From assembly GCF_900112025.1 (NCBI RefSeq), contig NZ_FOKL01000016.1, forward strand, positions 1-64,000: a stretch of 64,000 nt of DNA, written 5' to 3'. This document shows, piece by piece, positions 63,251 through 64,000 of the stretch; positions within the stretch are counted from its first letter, which is position 1; each line of letters starts with the position of its first letter. A model generated the notes under the pieces. That model did no database searches, was not told the origin of the DNA, and worked only from the letters and a program-made list of their open reading frames with translations. The position numbers and the translations under genes are program-made. The stretch comes from Janthinobacterium sp. 344. GTDB taxonomy: Bacteria; Pseudomonadota; Gammaproteobacteria; Burkholderiales; Burkholderiaceae_D.

Positions 63251-63624
63251 TAACTATTGCGTGGTGGTGGCGTGGTCGTGCCTGTTCCCGTGCCTGTACC
63301 GGTTCCCGTGCCTGGCGTGGTGCCATTGGTGGGGGGCACGGTAGGCGGCGTGGTCGTGCCGTCGGGATTGGTGGTGCCTGGCGTGACGCCAGGGGTGGTG
63401 GTGGCGGGCGGCATGGTGCTGTCGGGCGTGGTGCTGCCGCCCGTGCCCGAGGTGCCGGAATTGCCGCTGGTGCCAGGCGTGGTGGCGGGCGCGGCATCGG
63501 GCGTGGCGGCCGGTGTCGCCGGAGCGGTGCTGGTGTCGTTGCGCTTGTTGCAACCGCCCAGCAGCGCGCACACGATGGCGGTGCCGAGGACTAGCTTGCT
63601 GGTGCTAAGGAGTGGGGCCGTCAT
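63250..63624 (-). CDS. Thr/Gly/Pro-rich lipoprotein
   Basis: 124 residues from ATG at 63624 (MTAPLLSTSKLVLGTAIVC), preceded by AAGGAA. Lipobox ALLGGC with C25, so the mature protein is membrane-anchored. The rest is low-complexity Thr, Pro, Gly, Ala, with a GTGTGTGTG run near the end coded by tandem 12-bp units. Its stop (63250-63252) lies at the edge of the 10-bp repeat. No known domain. It is monocistronic, with about 270 bases upstream lacking a recognised feature. Confidence 0.75.
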   Translation of the reverse strand: MTAPLLSTSKLVLGTAIVCALLGGCNKRNDTSTAPATPAATPDAAPATTPGTSGNSGTSGTGGSTTPDSTMPPATTTPGVTPGTTNPDGTTTPPTVPPTNGTTPGTGTGTGTGTGTTTPPPRNS

Positions 63625-63896
63625 GATTGTTCCTTTCTCGTTGGAAGGCTGTCGTGATATTTCGTCGATCGCCAAGCCGCCTGCTGGATAGTGCACAGGC
63701 AACTAGCAATGCTGGCATCGCTTGCAAAAATTAGAGTGGGCAGGCGTGCGCAGGTTCACCGCAGTTACAAATCTGCGGCGATCGGCGGCGAGATAAATGG
63801 CGTGCTTTGACATGGCGCAAGCGCGCCACGGGAACGGGGGGCGATGGGAGCGGGTGCGACCGGGCCAGGACAGGGCGCCCTGGCCGCAGGCCATGC

Positions 63897-64000
63897 TTAT
63901 TTCGGGGAGGGCACCTTGCTCACTTCCACTTCCCAGTCCACGCCTGATTCGACATGGTGCTTGGCGGCAAAGTCACCCTGGCTGATGGCGACCGCCACGT
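63897..64000 (-). CDS. Hypothetical protein, C-terminal end (partial)
   Basis: The last 34 codons of a minus-strand gene that continues beyond the window. They read VAVAISQGDFAAKHHVESGV and on to WEVEVSKVPSPK, followed by TAA. Codon use is like that of neighbouring genes and the frame is open to the window edge. Family not recognised from this piece. Confidence 0.6.
   Translation of the reverse strand, partial: VAVAISQGDFAAKHHVESGVDWEVEVSKVPSPK

Noticed and set aside
63191-63260. CRISPR-like array
   Set aside because: The units are 10 bases with no spacers and there are no cas genes, so it is a simple tandem repeat.

Overview
The window is GC-rich chromosomal DNA that I infer comes from a Betaproteobacterium of the Oxalobacteraceae, probably Janthinobacterium or a close relative. 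The inference rests on the rRNA sequences, the beta-type gene complement (a short argG, an argF-argG pair, a complete wsp operon) and general protein character; no database search was possible. I see no insertion sequence, prophage, integrase, tRNA or CRISPR array.

Layout. 1-560: 3' end of a 23S rRNA gene, a 5S rRNA gene and the rRNA operon terminator. 609-5508: an LRR-protein kinase, a nitronate monooxygenase-like enzyme, YajQ, MurB and PpnP. 5534-14146 (minus strand): a complete wspABCDEFR surface-sensing operon ending in the diguanylate cyclase WspR, in the same order as in Pseudomonas. 14337-16562: argF-argG, with a terminator behind and a promoter in front. 16848-20335: a large TPR-GAF histidine kinase with no partner regulator, and a small exported protein. 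20597-24277: rsgA, phhB and an M48 peptidase overlap in one minus-strand unit; orn is divergent. 24274-26432: a LysR regulator and an EamA transporter, divergent. 26637-30509: a Fur-box-preceded hmuSTUV haem operon. 30529-36142: a DHA2/EmrB-type efflux operon (MFS, HlyD, outer-membrane channel, unknown protein) and a LysR gene. 36223-41762: a YecA-like SEC-C protein, the SrkA kinase, an 812-residue coiled-coil protein and an outer-membrane barrel protein.

42031-51524 (minus strand) is the main accessory system: a Ter stress-response island. It has a TerC-like membrane protein (DUF475), TerD, an AIM24 protein, and a tightly overlapping chain of ATP-grasp enzyme, phosphoribosyltransferase/TRSP protein, HAD phosphatase, StiP-type phosphoribosyltransferase, HpcH/HpaI lyase and double-domain TerA, followed by an unrecognised small membrane protein. 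Such Ter-linked enzyme sets have been proposed to make a nucleoside-like metabolite.

51766-62778: a divergent-PAP2 protein, then two RND efflux systems head to tail (adaptor-pump, then channel-adaptor-pump). 62779-64000: a purine-rich Lys-coding tract, a 10-bp tandem repeat, a Thr/Gly/Pro lipoprotein and the 3' end of one more gene.

The most notable unexplained signal is a family of four dispersed intergenic elements of 116-124 bp (23803, 25385, 38046, 48797). They share a conserved core, while both the outer stem and the apical hairpin change sequence between copies and stay complementary. That pattern suggests a structured RNA or REP/ERIC-like element under selection for folding. A second, smaller hairpin family (GGGGTC-GACCC type) occurs at 35.1, 35.2 and 40.75 kb, and one copy encodes the C-terminus of a LysR protein.
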